Positions 55,801-63,323 of a stretch of 64,000 nt of DNA are shown here, piece by piece (the stretch's first letter is position 1; the number at the start of each line of letters is the position of its first letter). Origin of the DNA: Microvirga lenta. Lineage in GTDB: Bacteria; Pseudomonadota; Alphaproteobacteria; Rhizobiales; Beijerinckiaceae. Location: contig NZ_JAJBBR010000009.1 of the NCBI RefSeq assembly GCF_020532555.1, forward strand, positions 62,001 through 126,000. The letters are read 5' to 3'. The position numbers and the translations under genes were made by a program. The notes under the pieces are model-generated. The model did no database searches. It was given only the letters and a program-made list of their open reading frames with translations, and was not told where the DNA came from.

Positions 55801-57722
55801 GTGACGGACTCGCTGACGCGCTGGCTTGCGGTCTCCAGGCGGACGGCGAGGTCCTCCACCCGGGTGCCGATGGCCTCGTCGGCCATGCGCACGGCGCCTT
55901 CCAGATGTTCGCGCACCTCGTTGCCGCGCTGGGTGATTTCTTCGGTGACGCTGCCGGCCGTGGCCGTGAGGTGCTCGCGGAACTCGGTGCCGCGCAGGAC
56001 GATCTCGCCGACGATGCTCGTGCCGGTCGAGGCGAGCTGCTGGCGCAGGGTGTTGCCGCGGGCGACGATCTCGTCCGCCACCTCGGTGCCCGTTGAGGCG
56101 AGCTGCTCGCGCAGGCTGGTGCCGCGGGTCGAGAGGTCCTCGAGGATCGCGTTCGCCGTGGAGGCGAACTCGTTGCGCAGGTTGCTGCCGCTGGTGCCCA
56201 GTTCCTCCACGATGGAGGCGCCGGTGGCGGAGAGCTGCTCGCGGATCATGGTGCCGCGGGTGACGATCTCCTCGCTCACGGTCGAGCCGGCGGCGGCGAT
56301 CTGGTCGCGCATTTCGGCGGTGCGGGCCGAAATGTCGTCGGCGATCACGCCGCCCGTCGCCGCGAGCTTCTCGGTGATCTCGCTGCCGCGCTGCGTGAAG
56401 CTGTCCTCCAGGGTGCGGGCGGTCTGCTCGAAGGCCTCGCGCACGTCGTTGCCCTGCTGGGCGAGGGCATCGATGACGCCGCGGCCGGTCTCGGCCAGGG
56501 TGCGGGTGACCTGGCTGGCGCCTTCCTGCAGGTGGCGGGTGAGGACGTCCCCGGTGCGCTCGAAGGCGCCCGTGATGTCCTGCGCCTTGCTTTCCAGGGC
56601 GCTGGTGATGGTGGTGCCGACCTCGGCAATGCCGGTCTTGATCTCTTCGCTGGTGCCGGAGATGCGTTCGACGAGCTCGACGCCGCGGCTCGCCATCTCC
56701 TCGACGACGCGCTCGCCGGCCCGGCCGAGGGCCTGGGTGATCTGCTCGCCGCGCTGCTCGATGGAGCCGGTCACGCGGTCGCCCGCGCCCGTGACGCTGG
56801 ACACGACGCGCTCGGTGGCCTCGTCCAGATCCTGGATCAGGTTCTGCTGGGCGCCGGTGATGGCGCCGCGCACGCGCTCGGCATTGGTGACGATGGCCTC
56901 GCGCTGGGTGATGAGTTCGTCGACGAGGGAGCGGATCCGGATCTCGTTGTCGGAATAGGCGCGCTCCAGGGTCGCGATCTCGCTGCGGACCAGGGTTTCC
57001 AGCTCGCCGGCACGGGCGAGGGCGCGCTCGACGCCGTCGCCGACGGCCGCCACCTCGCGGCGCACGGCCTGCGAGACGGACAGGACCGCATCTGTGGAGA
57101 AGCTCTCGGGCTGGGCCAGGCGCACGGCGACTTCGCCCATGGCGCGGGCGACCAGCTTCATCTCCTGCGAGCGGACCGTCAGCATCGCGGCGATGTAGAA
57201 CAGGAGGATCGGCCCCAGCAGAAGGGCGGCGCCGATGGCGAGCTGGGTCGGCGTGAAGACCGTCAGCAGCTGGTCGGGCATGGTGATGCCCAGGGAATAG
57301 ACGTAGGCTCCGGCCGCGCCGAGCCAGAGCAGGGAGGCGAGGGTCGCCAGGGTGTAGGCCCTGCCCGAGGGGCGGACCTGCAGGGCCTGCAGCATCACGC
57401 CGACATTCTGCCGGTCGTCGTTGGCGACGGCGGTGCGGTCGGGCGCGACGAAACCGGCACGGGAGGTATCCTCCGGGCGCGCATCGGACCGGCCCTCGCG
57501 GGTCTCGGCCTGATCGCCCGGGCCGTCGGAATCGAGGCCGAAGGGACCCTTCGTGAAGTCGTGATCGTCGATATCGGGCAGCCGGGGCTCGTCGCGGGAG
57601 GCAGCGTCGTCCGACCTGTCCGGGGGCTGAATCACAAAAGTCTCGTCGAGATTGAGCGCCTGCTCGACCGCCGACAAGGCTGCCTCCGCCGGATCTTTCA
57701 TCTTCTTTTTCTCGATCGCCAT
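52872..57722 (-). CDS. Giant coiled-coil membrane protein, growth-pole-ring (GPR/RgsE)-like
   Basis: This 1616-residue protein has residues 1-120 as a soluble acidic N terminus. Two membrane helices lie near 122-145 and 160-187. Residues about 200-1380 are continuous alpha-helix with many 22-residue apolipoprotein-like units (successive blocks start RGTSLREQL, RGNTLRQQL, RGTEFREHL). Residues about 1400-1470 are Pro/Ala-rich. The conserved C-terminal domain of about 115 residues (AAVELWDRYKRGESNVFTRR to YTMLAHASGRFD) follows. This architecture matches the Agrobacterium growth pole ring protein and Sinorhizobium RgsE, which organise polar growth. Assignment is from remembered architecture, not a search. 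It is monocistronic, with its own terminator. Confidence 0.72.
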   Translation of the reverse strand: MAIEKKKMKDPAEAALSAVEQALNLDETFVIQPPDRSDDAASRDEPRLPDIDDHDFTKGPFGLDSDGPGDQAETREGRSDARPEDTSRAGFVAPDRTAVANDDRQNVGVMLQALQVRPSGRAYTLATLASLLWLGAAGAYVYSLGITMPDQLLTVFTPTQLAIGAALLLGPILLFYIAAMLTVRSQEMKLVARAMGEVAVRLAQPESFSTDAVLSVSQAVRREVAAVGDGVERALARAGELETLVRSEIATLERAYSDNEIRIRSLVDELITQREAIVTNAERVRGAITGAQQNLIQDLDEATERVVSSVTGAGDRVTGSIEQRGEQITQALGRAGERVVEEMASRGVELVERISGTSEEIKTGIAEVGTTITSALESKAQDITGAFERTGDVLTRHLQEGASQVTRTLAETGRGVIDALAQQGNDVREAFEQTARTLEDSFTQRGSEITEKLAATGGVIADDISARTAEMRDQIAAAGSTVSEEIVTRGTMIREQLSATGASIVEELGTSGSNLRNEFASTANAILEDLSTRGTSLREQLASTGTEVADEIVARGNTLRQQLASTGTSIVGEIVLRGTEFREHLTATAGSVTEEITQRGNEVREHLEGAVRMADEAIGTRVEDLAVRLETASQRVSESVTVQGQALEASLSTAGDRVATLMADRVAEFQTAFETRGQEFSETLSRHADEAQLRLASTGKDIVLAIATQGSRVNEALNRTAETVDTRGREMEETLGTRLSAFEDVMRRGGEVAERISNDVGNLTETISGRFEEMDRLITVQGRAMSESFAERAREATTAIETQLSALEEHASRRATEITANFDTIVERVDQTLGARASALNEALVIRTGEMARVMAEGGRDVANSLQARVDEISQAITARTGAIAETISAKAEQIGEALDARATAINRILGDRAGEITETLGARAFEINQTLGNRAEEIAATLDQRVTSFEDRVVNRLDGVANAIEERGQTVLGSLGSRIDEIRGIFDTQGATLVASLDERSATIGREVAAVSETTLRALEERSNAVVESLQQRSSGMLSALQERTMELTASYAQSTEALRSSIDQTTSQAVETLVGTNQRLRGELSEVLDRLQDANRLLQQVAASASGNLGAIEDGLGGQVQQIQSLLAEVAAQTGRASEQVADQVEALRSVSTGAIQQASELAQSLEQRGRSLTDVTREQMQTLTEAAAALERVEARMDAALSGRQEALTEVLARINDRSQELETVTRTFTALVEGSLQNVEGKARQIGSVLAESAQATTRAIGDQFELIRSSTGQEGERTAAALRTAYEQAAAEMTEALNNATAKFRDTMGELRGMTGQIQRELETTRAELRRGVVEIPQETQETTANMRRVVADQIKALNELSALVSRSNRAVDAIPAAQPRRVNEAPMASAAVVHEPRPAPAPTPAPASVQAAARPVEQRAAPAPAPVPPPAPAPAPAPMATRQPTPAPERPAPRREEAQARDAAARGSGWLSDLLNRASREDGPPRGPGRPDRSRVNSLESLDSISVDIARMIDHDAAVELWDRYKRGESNVFTRRLYTIQGQQTFDEIRRKYRQDDEFKQTVDRYVEEFERLLAEVSRDDRDSMLTKTYLTSETGKVYTMLAHASGRFD

Positions 57723-58042
57723 GATCTGCCTCGTGACGCAACTGAATGGTGGTTGCAGCCTTGCTCATCCCTTTGAAGAAAAAGGGATTTGCGCAGCTTC
57801 AGCCCGCTCCGGACGCCCCTGACGGTGCTTCCGTTTGGTAATCTGCCATTTACCAAACAAGTCTAGCGGCGGGTCTGAGCGAAGGAAACCCGATGCCCGG
57901 TGCCACTTGAGAACGTCGTTAACGGCTCGGTAACCAGTGGTGCGAGGCAAAATGAGGCGAAAAGACGGCAGGTCGCCGCGCTCGTTCACTCGTCTTCCGG
58001 CGCACCTTGTCTTAAATATGCGCCGATACTCAGAGGTCCGCA
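57723..58042. promoter_or_regulatory. Divergent control region of the GPR-like gene and ferredoxin
   Basis: These 320 bp hold an inverted repeat GTTTGGTAA (57833-57841), 8-base spacer, TTACCAAAC (57850-57858). There is also a near-match to the CtrA box, TTAA-N7-GTAAC, at 57919-57934. The first lies 111 bp upstream of the GPR-like start codon. Both are seen directly; regulator assignments are inference. No small gene is evident. Confidence 0.5.
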
Positions 58043-58363
58043 ATGATCAATATTACATTCATCGATCCCGAGGGCACCGCCCGCACCGTCGAAGCGGAGG
58101 AGGGCGCCACGGTCATGGAAACCGCCGTGCGCAACGGAATTCCCGGGATCGAGGCGGAGTGCGGCGGCGCCTGCTCCTGCGCCACATGCCACGTCTATGT
58201 GGACGAGGCGTGGGAATCGGCCACCGGCCAGCCACAGCCGATGGAGGAGGACATGCTTGACTTCGCCTTCGACGTCCGCCCGAATTCCCGCCTGTCGTGC
58301 CAGATCCGCGTCCGGCCCGAACTGGACGGCCTCGTCGTCCGCACTCCCACACGTCAAGGCTGA
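58043..58363 (+). CDS. Adrenodoxin-type 2Fe-2S ferredoxin
   Basis: This 106-residue protein has the vertebrate-type (ISC/FdxB, adrenodoxin) pattern: [16 protein letters not shown] supplies three cysteines (Cx5Cx2C), and RLSCQIRV the fourth. The acidic [10 protein letters not shown] helix lies before the last Cys, as in P450-electron-donor ferredoxins. It has no signal peptide and is cytoplasmic. The stop is 16 bases before a UspA gene on the same strand. No P450 or ferredoxin reductase is in the window, so its partner is unknown. Confidence 0.92.
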   Translation: MINITFIDPEGTARTVEAEEGATVMETAVRNGIPGIEAECGGACSCATCHVYVDEAWESATGQPQPMEEDMLDFAFDVRPNSRLSCQIRVRPELDGLVVRTPTRQG

Positions 58364-58379
58364 TCCGGAGACTGCCCCC

Positions 58380-58805
58380 ATGTTCAAGACGATCCTGGTT
58401 CCCGTCGATCTCGTCGAGATCGAGGCCGCCAAGCCTGCCATCGAGAAGGCGGTGGAGCTGGCCCGAGGCGCAGAGGGCTCCTTGCGCCTGATCTATGTGC
58501 GGCCGGTCGTTCCGGTGACCTACATGGAGTTCATGCCCCCCGCCTTCGACGAGGAGCAGCAGGCCGAGGCCGAGAAGAAGCTGGCCGAACTCGCCGCGGC
58601 CGTGAAGCTGCCGGCGGAACGCGTCTCGGCGGTGGTGCGCCTCGGCTCCATCTACAACGAAGTGCTGGACGAGGCGGAAAAGACCGGGGCCGACCTGATC
58701 GTCATCGGGTCGCACCGGCCGACCATGGCGACCTTCCTTCTGGGCTCCAACGCCTCCACCATCGTGCGCCATGCGAGATGCTCGGTGCTGGTGGTGCGGA
58801 CCTGA
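58380..58805 (+). CDS. Universal stress protein, single UspA domain
   Basis: This 141-residue protein has the UspA start MFKTILVPVDLVEIEAAKPA, strand VSAVVRLGSIYNEVLDEAEK, and C-terminal nucleotide-loop remnant VIGSHRPTMATFLLGSNAST. The GxxG of the canonical ATP loop is not intact, although the GS-type distal part is. Probably co-transcribed with the ferredoxin gene. Cytoplasmic, stress-related. Confidence 0.86.
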   Translation: MFKTILVPVDLVEIEAAKPAIEKAVELARGAEGSLRLIYVRPVVPVTYMEFMPPAFDEEQQAEAEKKLAELAAAVKLPAERVSAVVRLGSIYNEVLDEAEKTGADLIVIGSHRPTMATFLLGSNASTIVRHARCSVLVVRT

Positions 58806-58840
58806 GCTTCGCGCTCGCTGCTCTGAAGTGCTTCCTCAAA

Positions 58841-58872
58841 GAAAAAGCCGCGGCAGATGAGTGCCGCGGCTT
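58841..58872 (-). terminator. Rho-independent terminator of micro-gene 2
   Basis: On the minus strand AAGCCGCGGCA, CTCATC loop, TGCCGCGGCTT, then TTTC: eleven base pairs (58845-58855 with 58862-58872). It lies 31 bases beyond the stop codon at 58904. The same stem may help end the convergent UspA transcript. Confidence 0.82.
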
Positions 58873-58903
58873 GGAAGGTCGGTTCAGACCTTGCACTGGT
58901 GGC

Positions 58904-59035
58904 TCAGCGCTCCCACTGGGTCGGGTCGCCCGCCAGGACGATTCTCTCGTCCTTCTGCATCGCGACGGTGCCGGCCACGGCCGAACCGATGAGAGCGAAG
59001 GCGAGCGCAAGCTTGACGAGCATGTTGATCTTCAT
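58904..59035 (-). CDS. Micro-gene 2: tiny secreted peptide (43 aa, about 22-residue mature form)
   Basis: No family is recognised. MKINMLVKLALAFALIGSAV is a textbook signal segment with cleavage after AVA. This leaves a predicted 22-residue peptide beginning GTVAMQKDER and ending GDPTQWER. AAAGGGA lies six bases before ATG (59033-59035). The unit is self-contained: upstream element 59082-59094, downstream terminator 58841-58872. The layout duplicates micro-gene 1 at 14321-14440, although mature peptides share no sequence. The gene is too short for routine calling. Confidence 0.65.
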   Translation of the reverse strand: MKINMLVKLALAFALIGSAVAGTVAMQKDERIVLAGDPTQWER

Positions 59036-59081
59036 TGCCGTTCCCTTTCGATGTTCCAGGCAGCCGGAGCTCCCGGTAAGC

Positions 59082-59094
59082 TAACATTGTTACA
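59082..59094 (-). promoter_or_regulatory. TGTAAC-N3-GTTA element, putative operator of micro-gene 2
   Basis: On the minus strand TGTAACAATGTTA, including the perfect 5-1-5 repeat TAACA-A-TGTTA, ends 46 bases before the start codon. The micro-gene 1 element aligned over the same 13 bases ends 48 bases before its start. Only the three central bases differ between the two (AAT against TAA). Confidence 0.55.
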
Positions 59095-59242
59095 TTAGGG
59101 GGGCGGGAAGGGGCGTCAACCGGAATATCGTCCTCTGCAAGCCGTTTTCCGTAGAAACGTCAACGGCTTCGCCTGCGGCGACAGGGTGCCGTACGGGTCG
59201 CTCCATCCCAGATTGCAGCCTTCCGCCGCCGACGTCGGAGGT

Positions 59243-59812
59243 TCAGGCCCGGCCGGGGAGCAGGTCGGCCGGCGGCGCCTCCGGCCTGAAGGGGCGGGGC
59301 TTGTTGAGCCTCACCATCGGCTCGATCTGCCACACGCCCAGGAGAGCGAACAGCCCGCCCATGAGAGCGACGCTCGTGGAGCCCATCTGGAGCGCGCGCC
59401 AGATCAGGACGGCCATGGCGAGAAGGGACAGGACGGCGACGACGGTGGTCGACAGCCACACCCAATAGGGCTTTCCGGCCACGAAGCGGGCATTCGGGTT
59501 GGCCTGGGCGATGGCGGCGAACAGGGATTGGGTGAAGGCCCGGTAGGGGGCGGTGAGCTGCTCGGCCTCGATCATGCTCTTCCAGCTGACGGACGAGAAG
59601 GAGAAGGTCTTCCCGTCCTGCATCCTGATCTTGGTGCGAAAGGCCTTGTGTCCGAAGCGACCCGGCTCGTAGACCATGCGCACGGACTCCACCGCCCCGA
59701 GGCGGACCTCGTGCACCTTGCGGCCGGAATCGACGGTGAGCCGGTCCCCTTCCAGGCTGAAGCTGATCGGCCCGCCGACCGGGCGGGGGCTGTGTTGGTA
59801 GGTCTGGGTCAT
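59243..59812 (-). CDS. Membrane protein with PH-like domain, unknown function
   Basis: This 189-residue protein has a first half that looks like a PH-like (bPH) beta domain: ISFSLEGDRLTVDSGRKVHE, VRLGAVESVRMVYEPGRFGH, KAFRTKIRMQDGKTFSFSSV. Two membrane helices follow near 115-160 (TTVVAVLSLLAMAVLIWRAL, then VALMGGLFALLGVWQIEPMV). It has no signal peptide. It lies five bases downstream of the VWA gene and is probably translated with it. The frame opens far upstream, but that region is antisense-like shadow inside the VWA gene. Confidence 0.72.
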   Translation of the reverse strand: MTQTYQHSPRPVGGPISFSLEGDRLTVDSGRKVHEVRLGAVESVRMVYEPGRFGHKAFRTKIRMQDGKTFSFSSVSWKSMIEAEQLTAPYRAFTQSLFAAIAQANPNARFVAGKPYWVWLSTTVVAVLSLLAMAVLIWRALQMGSTSVALMGGLFALLGVWQIEPMVRLNKPRPFRPEAPPADLLPGRA

Positions 59813-59817
59813 GAGGT

Positions 59818-60993
59818 CTAGCGCACCAGTTCGCGCATCGCCTGATCGATGCCTTCGAGATTGAGCGGGTACATGCGGTCTGAGAAGAGCTGCCGCATGA
59901 GGCTGATCGACTGAGTATAGCCCCAATGCGACTGCGTCACGGGGTTCAGCCACACGGCCCTGGGGAAGTGGTTGAGAATGCGCTGCATCCAGACCTGGCC
60001 CGGCTCCTCGTTCCAGTGCTCCACCGAGCCGCCCGGCGTCACGATCTCGTAGGGACTCATGGAGGCGTCGCCCACGAAGACGACCCGATAGTCGGACGGG
60101 TAGGTGCGGATCACGTCGAGGGTGGGGATCTTCTCGTCGTACCGGCGGCGGTTTTCCTTCCACAGGTTCTCGTAGACGCAGTTGTGGAAGTAGAAGTGCT
60201 CGAAATGCTTGAATTCGAGCCGGGCCGCCGAGAACAGCTCCTCCGCCACCTGGATGTGCCAGTCCATGGAGCCGCCCACGTCCAGGAACAGCAGCACCTT
60301 CACGGCGTTGCGGCGCTCGGGCCTCAGGCGCACGTCGAGATAGCCCTTGTGGGCCGTCTCGTGGATCGTCTCGTCGAGGTCCAGTTCCTCCGCCGCGCCG
60401 GTGCGGGCGAAGCGGCGCAGGCGGCGCAGCGCGATGCGCATGTTGCGCACCCCCAGCTCCACATTGTCGTCGAAGTCCTTGAACTCGCGCTTGTCCCACA
60501 CCTTCACGGCGCGGAAGTTGCGGTTCCTGTCCTGGCCGATGCGGATGCCTTCCGGGTTGTAGCCGTAGGCGCCGAAAGGCGAGGTTCCGGCGGTGCCGAT
60601 CCACTTGTTGCCGCCCTGGTGGCGGCCCTTCTGCTCCTTGAGGCGCTCCTTCAGGGTCTCGAAGAGCTTGTCCCAGCCCATGGCCTCGAGCTGGCGCTTC
60701 TCCTCCTCGCTCAGGTAGCGCTCGGCCAGCTTGCGCAGCCATTCCTCGGGGATCTCGGCCTCGGCGCCGGTCTGTCCCAGGCGCTCGATGCCCTTGAAGA
60801 CCTGGCCGAAGACCCGGTCGAACTTGTCGAAATGGCGCTCGTCCTTCACCAGGCAGGCGCGCGCCAGGTAGTAGAACTCCTCGACGCTCTTGTCCGCCAG
60901 ATCCTGGTCGAGCGCTTCCAGCAGGGCAAGGTATTCCCGCAAGGAAACGGGAACCTTGGCGGCGCGCAGTTCTGTGAAGAGGGTCAGGAACAT
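59818..60993 (-). CDS. VWA domain protein, CoxE-like
   Basis: This 391-residue soluble protein has an N-terminal helical part (FLTLFTELRAAKVPVSLREY). The middle region has GGNKWIGTAGTSPFGAYGYN. The C-terminal von Willebrand A domain has the MIDAS pattern DVGGSMDWH (DxGxS) plus later FVGDASMSPYEI. CoxE-like VWA proteins work with MoxR AAA+ ATPases in metalloprotein assembly; no MoxR gene lies beside it here. ATG 60993 is preferred over TTG 61011. Confidence 0.84.
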   Translation of the reverse strand: MFLTLFTELRAAKVPVSLREYLALLEALDQDLADKSVEEFYYLARACLVKDERHFDKFDRVFGQVFKGIERLGQTGAEAEIPEEWLRKLAERYLSEEEKRQLEAMGWDKLFETLKERLKEQKGRHQGGNKWIGTAGTSPFGAYGYNPEGIRIGQDRNRNFRAVKVWDKREFKDFDDNVELGVRNMRIALRRLRRFARTGAAEELDLDETIHETAHKGYLDVRLRPERRNAVKVLLFLDVGGSMDWHIQVAEELFSAARLEFKHFEHFYFHNCVYENLWKENRRRYDEKIPTLDVIRTYPSDYRVVFVGDASMSPYEIVTPGGSVEHWNEEPGQVWMQRILNHFPRAVWLNPVTQSHWGYTQSISLMRQLFSDRMYPLNLEGIDQAMRELVR

Positions 60994-61073
60994 GGCGCCA
61001 GTGTCCGGCAACGGGCCGGGAGGTCAAGGGCGAAAGGCGGCCCGTCGCCCGAAAGCGCCGTCTCGGACTGCGC

Positions 61074-62876
61074 TCAGGACGATTTTCCCGCCGTCCGCCT
61101 CGCGCGGAACTCCCCCAGGGAGGCATCGCGCTTGCGGTTGTTGTTGCGCAGGATCTGCCTGTACTCGTCCCGGCGCTCGTGGATCGACGCGATGACGAGG
61201 CCCATGGGGACGCCGATGTCGCTCAGGACCGCCTCGCTCAGCTGGAGCGAGGCCTCGATGGTTTCCGGCACCGCATCGTCGACGCCGAGGTCGTAGAGCT
61301 GCACCGCATGCCGGGCGTCCCGGGCGCGGGCCACGATGGTGATGTCGGGGTTCTCCTGGCGCGCCGCGGTCACCACCGCCTCGACGGAGCTCAGGGTGTC
61401 GAGGGTGATGACGAGGGCGAGCGCGCGGTCGATGCCGCAGGCGCGCAGGAATTCGGGGTAGGAGCCGTCGCCGAAGAAGACCGGCTTGCCCGCCTTGCGC
61501 TCGGCCGCCACCCGGGCCGGGTCCATGTCGATGGCCAGATGGGGCACCTTGTGGCGCGCCAGCATGTCGCCCACGAGCTGGCCGACCCGTCCGTAGCCGG
61601 CGACGATGACGCGGCCCACCTCGTCGGCGGGGGGAGGGGCGGCGATCTCCGGATCCACGGGCAGGCGCCTCTCCAGCCTGCGGCTCAGCTGCCGCCCGAC
61701 CCGGGCGAGAAGCGGTATGGCGATCATCGTGAAGGTGGTCACGAGGAGCAGGGTCTGGCCGACCCCGACCGGGACGAGCCCCGCCACCATGGCGCTGCCG
61801 AGGATCACGAGGGCGAATTCGCCGCCGGGGCCCAGGAGGAGCCCGGTTTCCGCCGCCTCCGAGCGGTTCAGGCCGAACGGGCGCGCGAGGGCGAAGATGA
61901 TGACGGCCTTCAGGGCGATCACAAGGGTGGCGACCGCCAGGATTTCCAGCGGTTGCTCCAGAAAGCGGAACGCGTCGAGGCTCATGCCGACCGAGACGAA
62001 GAAGACCCCGAGCAGCAGCCCCTTGAAGGGCTGGATCGTGACGTCGACCGCCCGCCGGTATTCCGTCTCCGAGAGCAGCACGCCCGCGATGAAGGCGCCA
62101 AGCGCCATGGACAGGCCGCTGACGGCCGCCACCAAGCTCGTCACCATCACGACCAGCAGGCAGGCGGCCATGAACAGTTCCGGGCTCTTGGTGGCCGAGA
62201 CGAGCTGGAAGAACGGGCGCAGGATCACCCGGCCCAGGCCGACGATGACGGCGAGCGCCAGGGCGGCCTGCAGCAGCGCCCACAGGAAGGACGACACGGT
62301 CACCTCGGGCTGGGTCGTGTCGAGGGCCGCGATGGTGAACAGGATCGGCGCAACGGCGAGATCCTGGAACAGCAGGGCCGAGAAGCTGGCGCGCCCGACC
62401 GTCGTGTTGAGCCGCTTCTGCTCGGCCATGACCGGAATGACGATGGCGGTGGAGGACAGGGCGAGCCCGAGCCCGACCAGGACCGCCCCCGTGACGTTCC
62501 CGACCGGCTCCAGGGCGAGGGCGCCCAGCGCCAGGGCGCACAGGACCACCTGCAGGGTGCCGAAGCCGAAGACCAGCCTGCGCAGGGTCCGCAGACGCTG
62601 CCAGGAGAGCTCGATGCCGATGGTGAAGAGAAGGAAGACGACGCCGAACTCCGCGAGATGCGACGTTCCTTCCGGATTGGTGAAGGTCAGCCAGTCGACC
62701 CAAGGGTAATCCGGAACGAGCCGCCCGAGGCCGTAGGGCCCCAGCAGAGCCCCGACTCCCAGGAAGCCGAGAACCGGGCTGATCCTGAGGCGGTGGAACA
62801 GAGGGACGATGATTCCTGCCGTCGCCAGAAAGAGAATCGGTTCCTGGTACGCATGCAGGTTAATCGAGGCGGCCAT
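61074..62876 (-). CDS. CPA2 monovalent cation:proton antiporter (Kef/Ybal-type) with RCK domain
   Basis: This 600-residue protein has residues 1 to about 385 as twelve or so membrane helices with CPA2 motifs (FLGVGALLGPYGLGRLV, GLALSSTAIVIPVMAEQKRL, ALLFQDLAVAPILF). Residues about 405-525 are a TrkA-N/RCK NAD-binding domain (VIVAGYGRVGQLVGDMLARH, PVFFGDGSYPEFLRACGID). It exchanges K+ or Na+ for H+. It differs from KefC in lacking the glutathione-site details I could check. Eighty bases separate it from the VWA gene on the same strand. Confidence 0.88.
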   Translation of the reverse strand: MAASINLHAYQEPILFLATAGIIVPLFHRLRISPVLGFLGVGALLGPYGLGRLVPDYPWVDWLTFTNPEGTSHLAEFGVVFLLFTIGIELSWQRLRTLRRLVFGFGTLQVVLCALALGALALEPVGNVTGAVLVGLGLALSSTAIVIPVMAEQKRLNTTVGRASFSALLFQDLAVAPILFTIAALDTTQPEVTVSSFLWALLQAALALAVIVGLGRVILRPFFQLVSATKSPELFMAACLLVVMVTSLVAAVSGLSMALGAFIAGVLLSETEYRRAVDVTIQPFKGLLLGVFFVSVGMSLDAFRFLEQPLEILAVATLVIALKAVIIFALARPFGLNRSEAAETGLLLGPGGEFALVILGSAMVAGLVPVGVGQTLLLVTTFTMIAIPLLARVGRQLSRRLERRLPVDPEIAAPPPADEVGRVIVAGYGRVGQLVGDMLARHKVPHLAIDMDPARVAAERKAGKPVFFGDGSYPEFLRACGIDRALALVITLDTLSSVEAVVTAARQENPDITIVARARDARHAVQLYDLGVDDAVPETIEASLQLSEAVLSDIGVPMGLVIASIHERRDEYRQILRNNNRKRDASLGEFRARRTAGKSS

Positions 62877-63323
62877 CTGATCTGTCCATTTCGGCCCATT
62901 GTGGGTTCATCGAAACCCCTCGTGCAAGGCTGGATTCCAGGCAGGTCCCGCCATCGATGCCGCAGGTGCGGGCGTGCTGCCTGTTCCATGCGCCTCCGAG
63001 CGGCTTGGGGAGGCTGCGCGGGATCTTGTTCGAGCCGAGGCAATTCAGCGCGACGCCATTTCCCTCCCCCTTGTGGGGAGGGCCAGGGTGGGGGTGTGAG
63101 CGATAGCCTATGAAGGTGTGGCGCCCACACCCCCACCTCCACCTCCTCCCCACAAGGGGGAGGAGAGCAGGGCAGCGTTTCCGGCGAGGCCCGAGGTCCG
63201 TGGAAGGAGAGCCGGTCGGCGCTTCCGGCAAGCCCGGGGTGGGGAGGAGAGCCACGGAGGCGCTAGCCGGGCGCACCTAGGATCGGTGTAATCCCATCCT
63301 TGCTGCGCCCGGCCTTTGCGTTC
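62877..63323. other. Intergenic region with extragenic inverted repeat
   Basis: These 447 bp hold no credible gene. The central 63063-63163 stretch is a large inverted repeat, listed separately. The rest is GC-rich, with GGCCCGAGGTCCGTGGAAGG-like runs and no recognisable promoter besides the antiporter upstream region just after 62876. Confidence 0.5.
63063..63163. repeat. Extragenic inverted repeat (CCCCCTTGTGGGGAGG type)
   Basis: CCTCCCCCTTGTGGGGAGG (63063-63081) is matched by its exact reverse complement at 63145-63163. Just inside, GGGTGGGGGTGTG is matched by CACACCCCCAC. The two arms form an imperfect long hairpin around about 30 bases. Elements of this type are scattered between genes in many alphaproteobacteria. 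Seen directly. Confidence 0.8.

Noticed and set aside
54574..56958. 794-codon plus-strand frame antisense to the GPR-like gene
   Set aside because: Ser/Arg-rich composition with no domain pattern. Long antisense frames are expected opposite repetitive GC-rich coding DNA.
52872..57722. Possible phage tail-fibre or tape-measure gene (very long helical protein)
   Set aside because: No phage neighbours; the Pro-rich tether and C-terminal domain match polar-growth proteins better.
53359..57768. 1469-codon open frame on the minus strand in another frame of the GPR-like gene
   Set aside because: It is an arginine/proline-rich shadow frame of the real coiled-coil gene. The real frame has membrane helices and a regular repeat; this one has neither.
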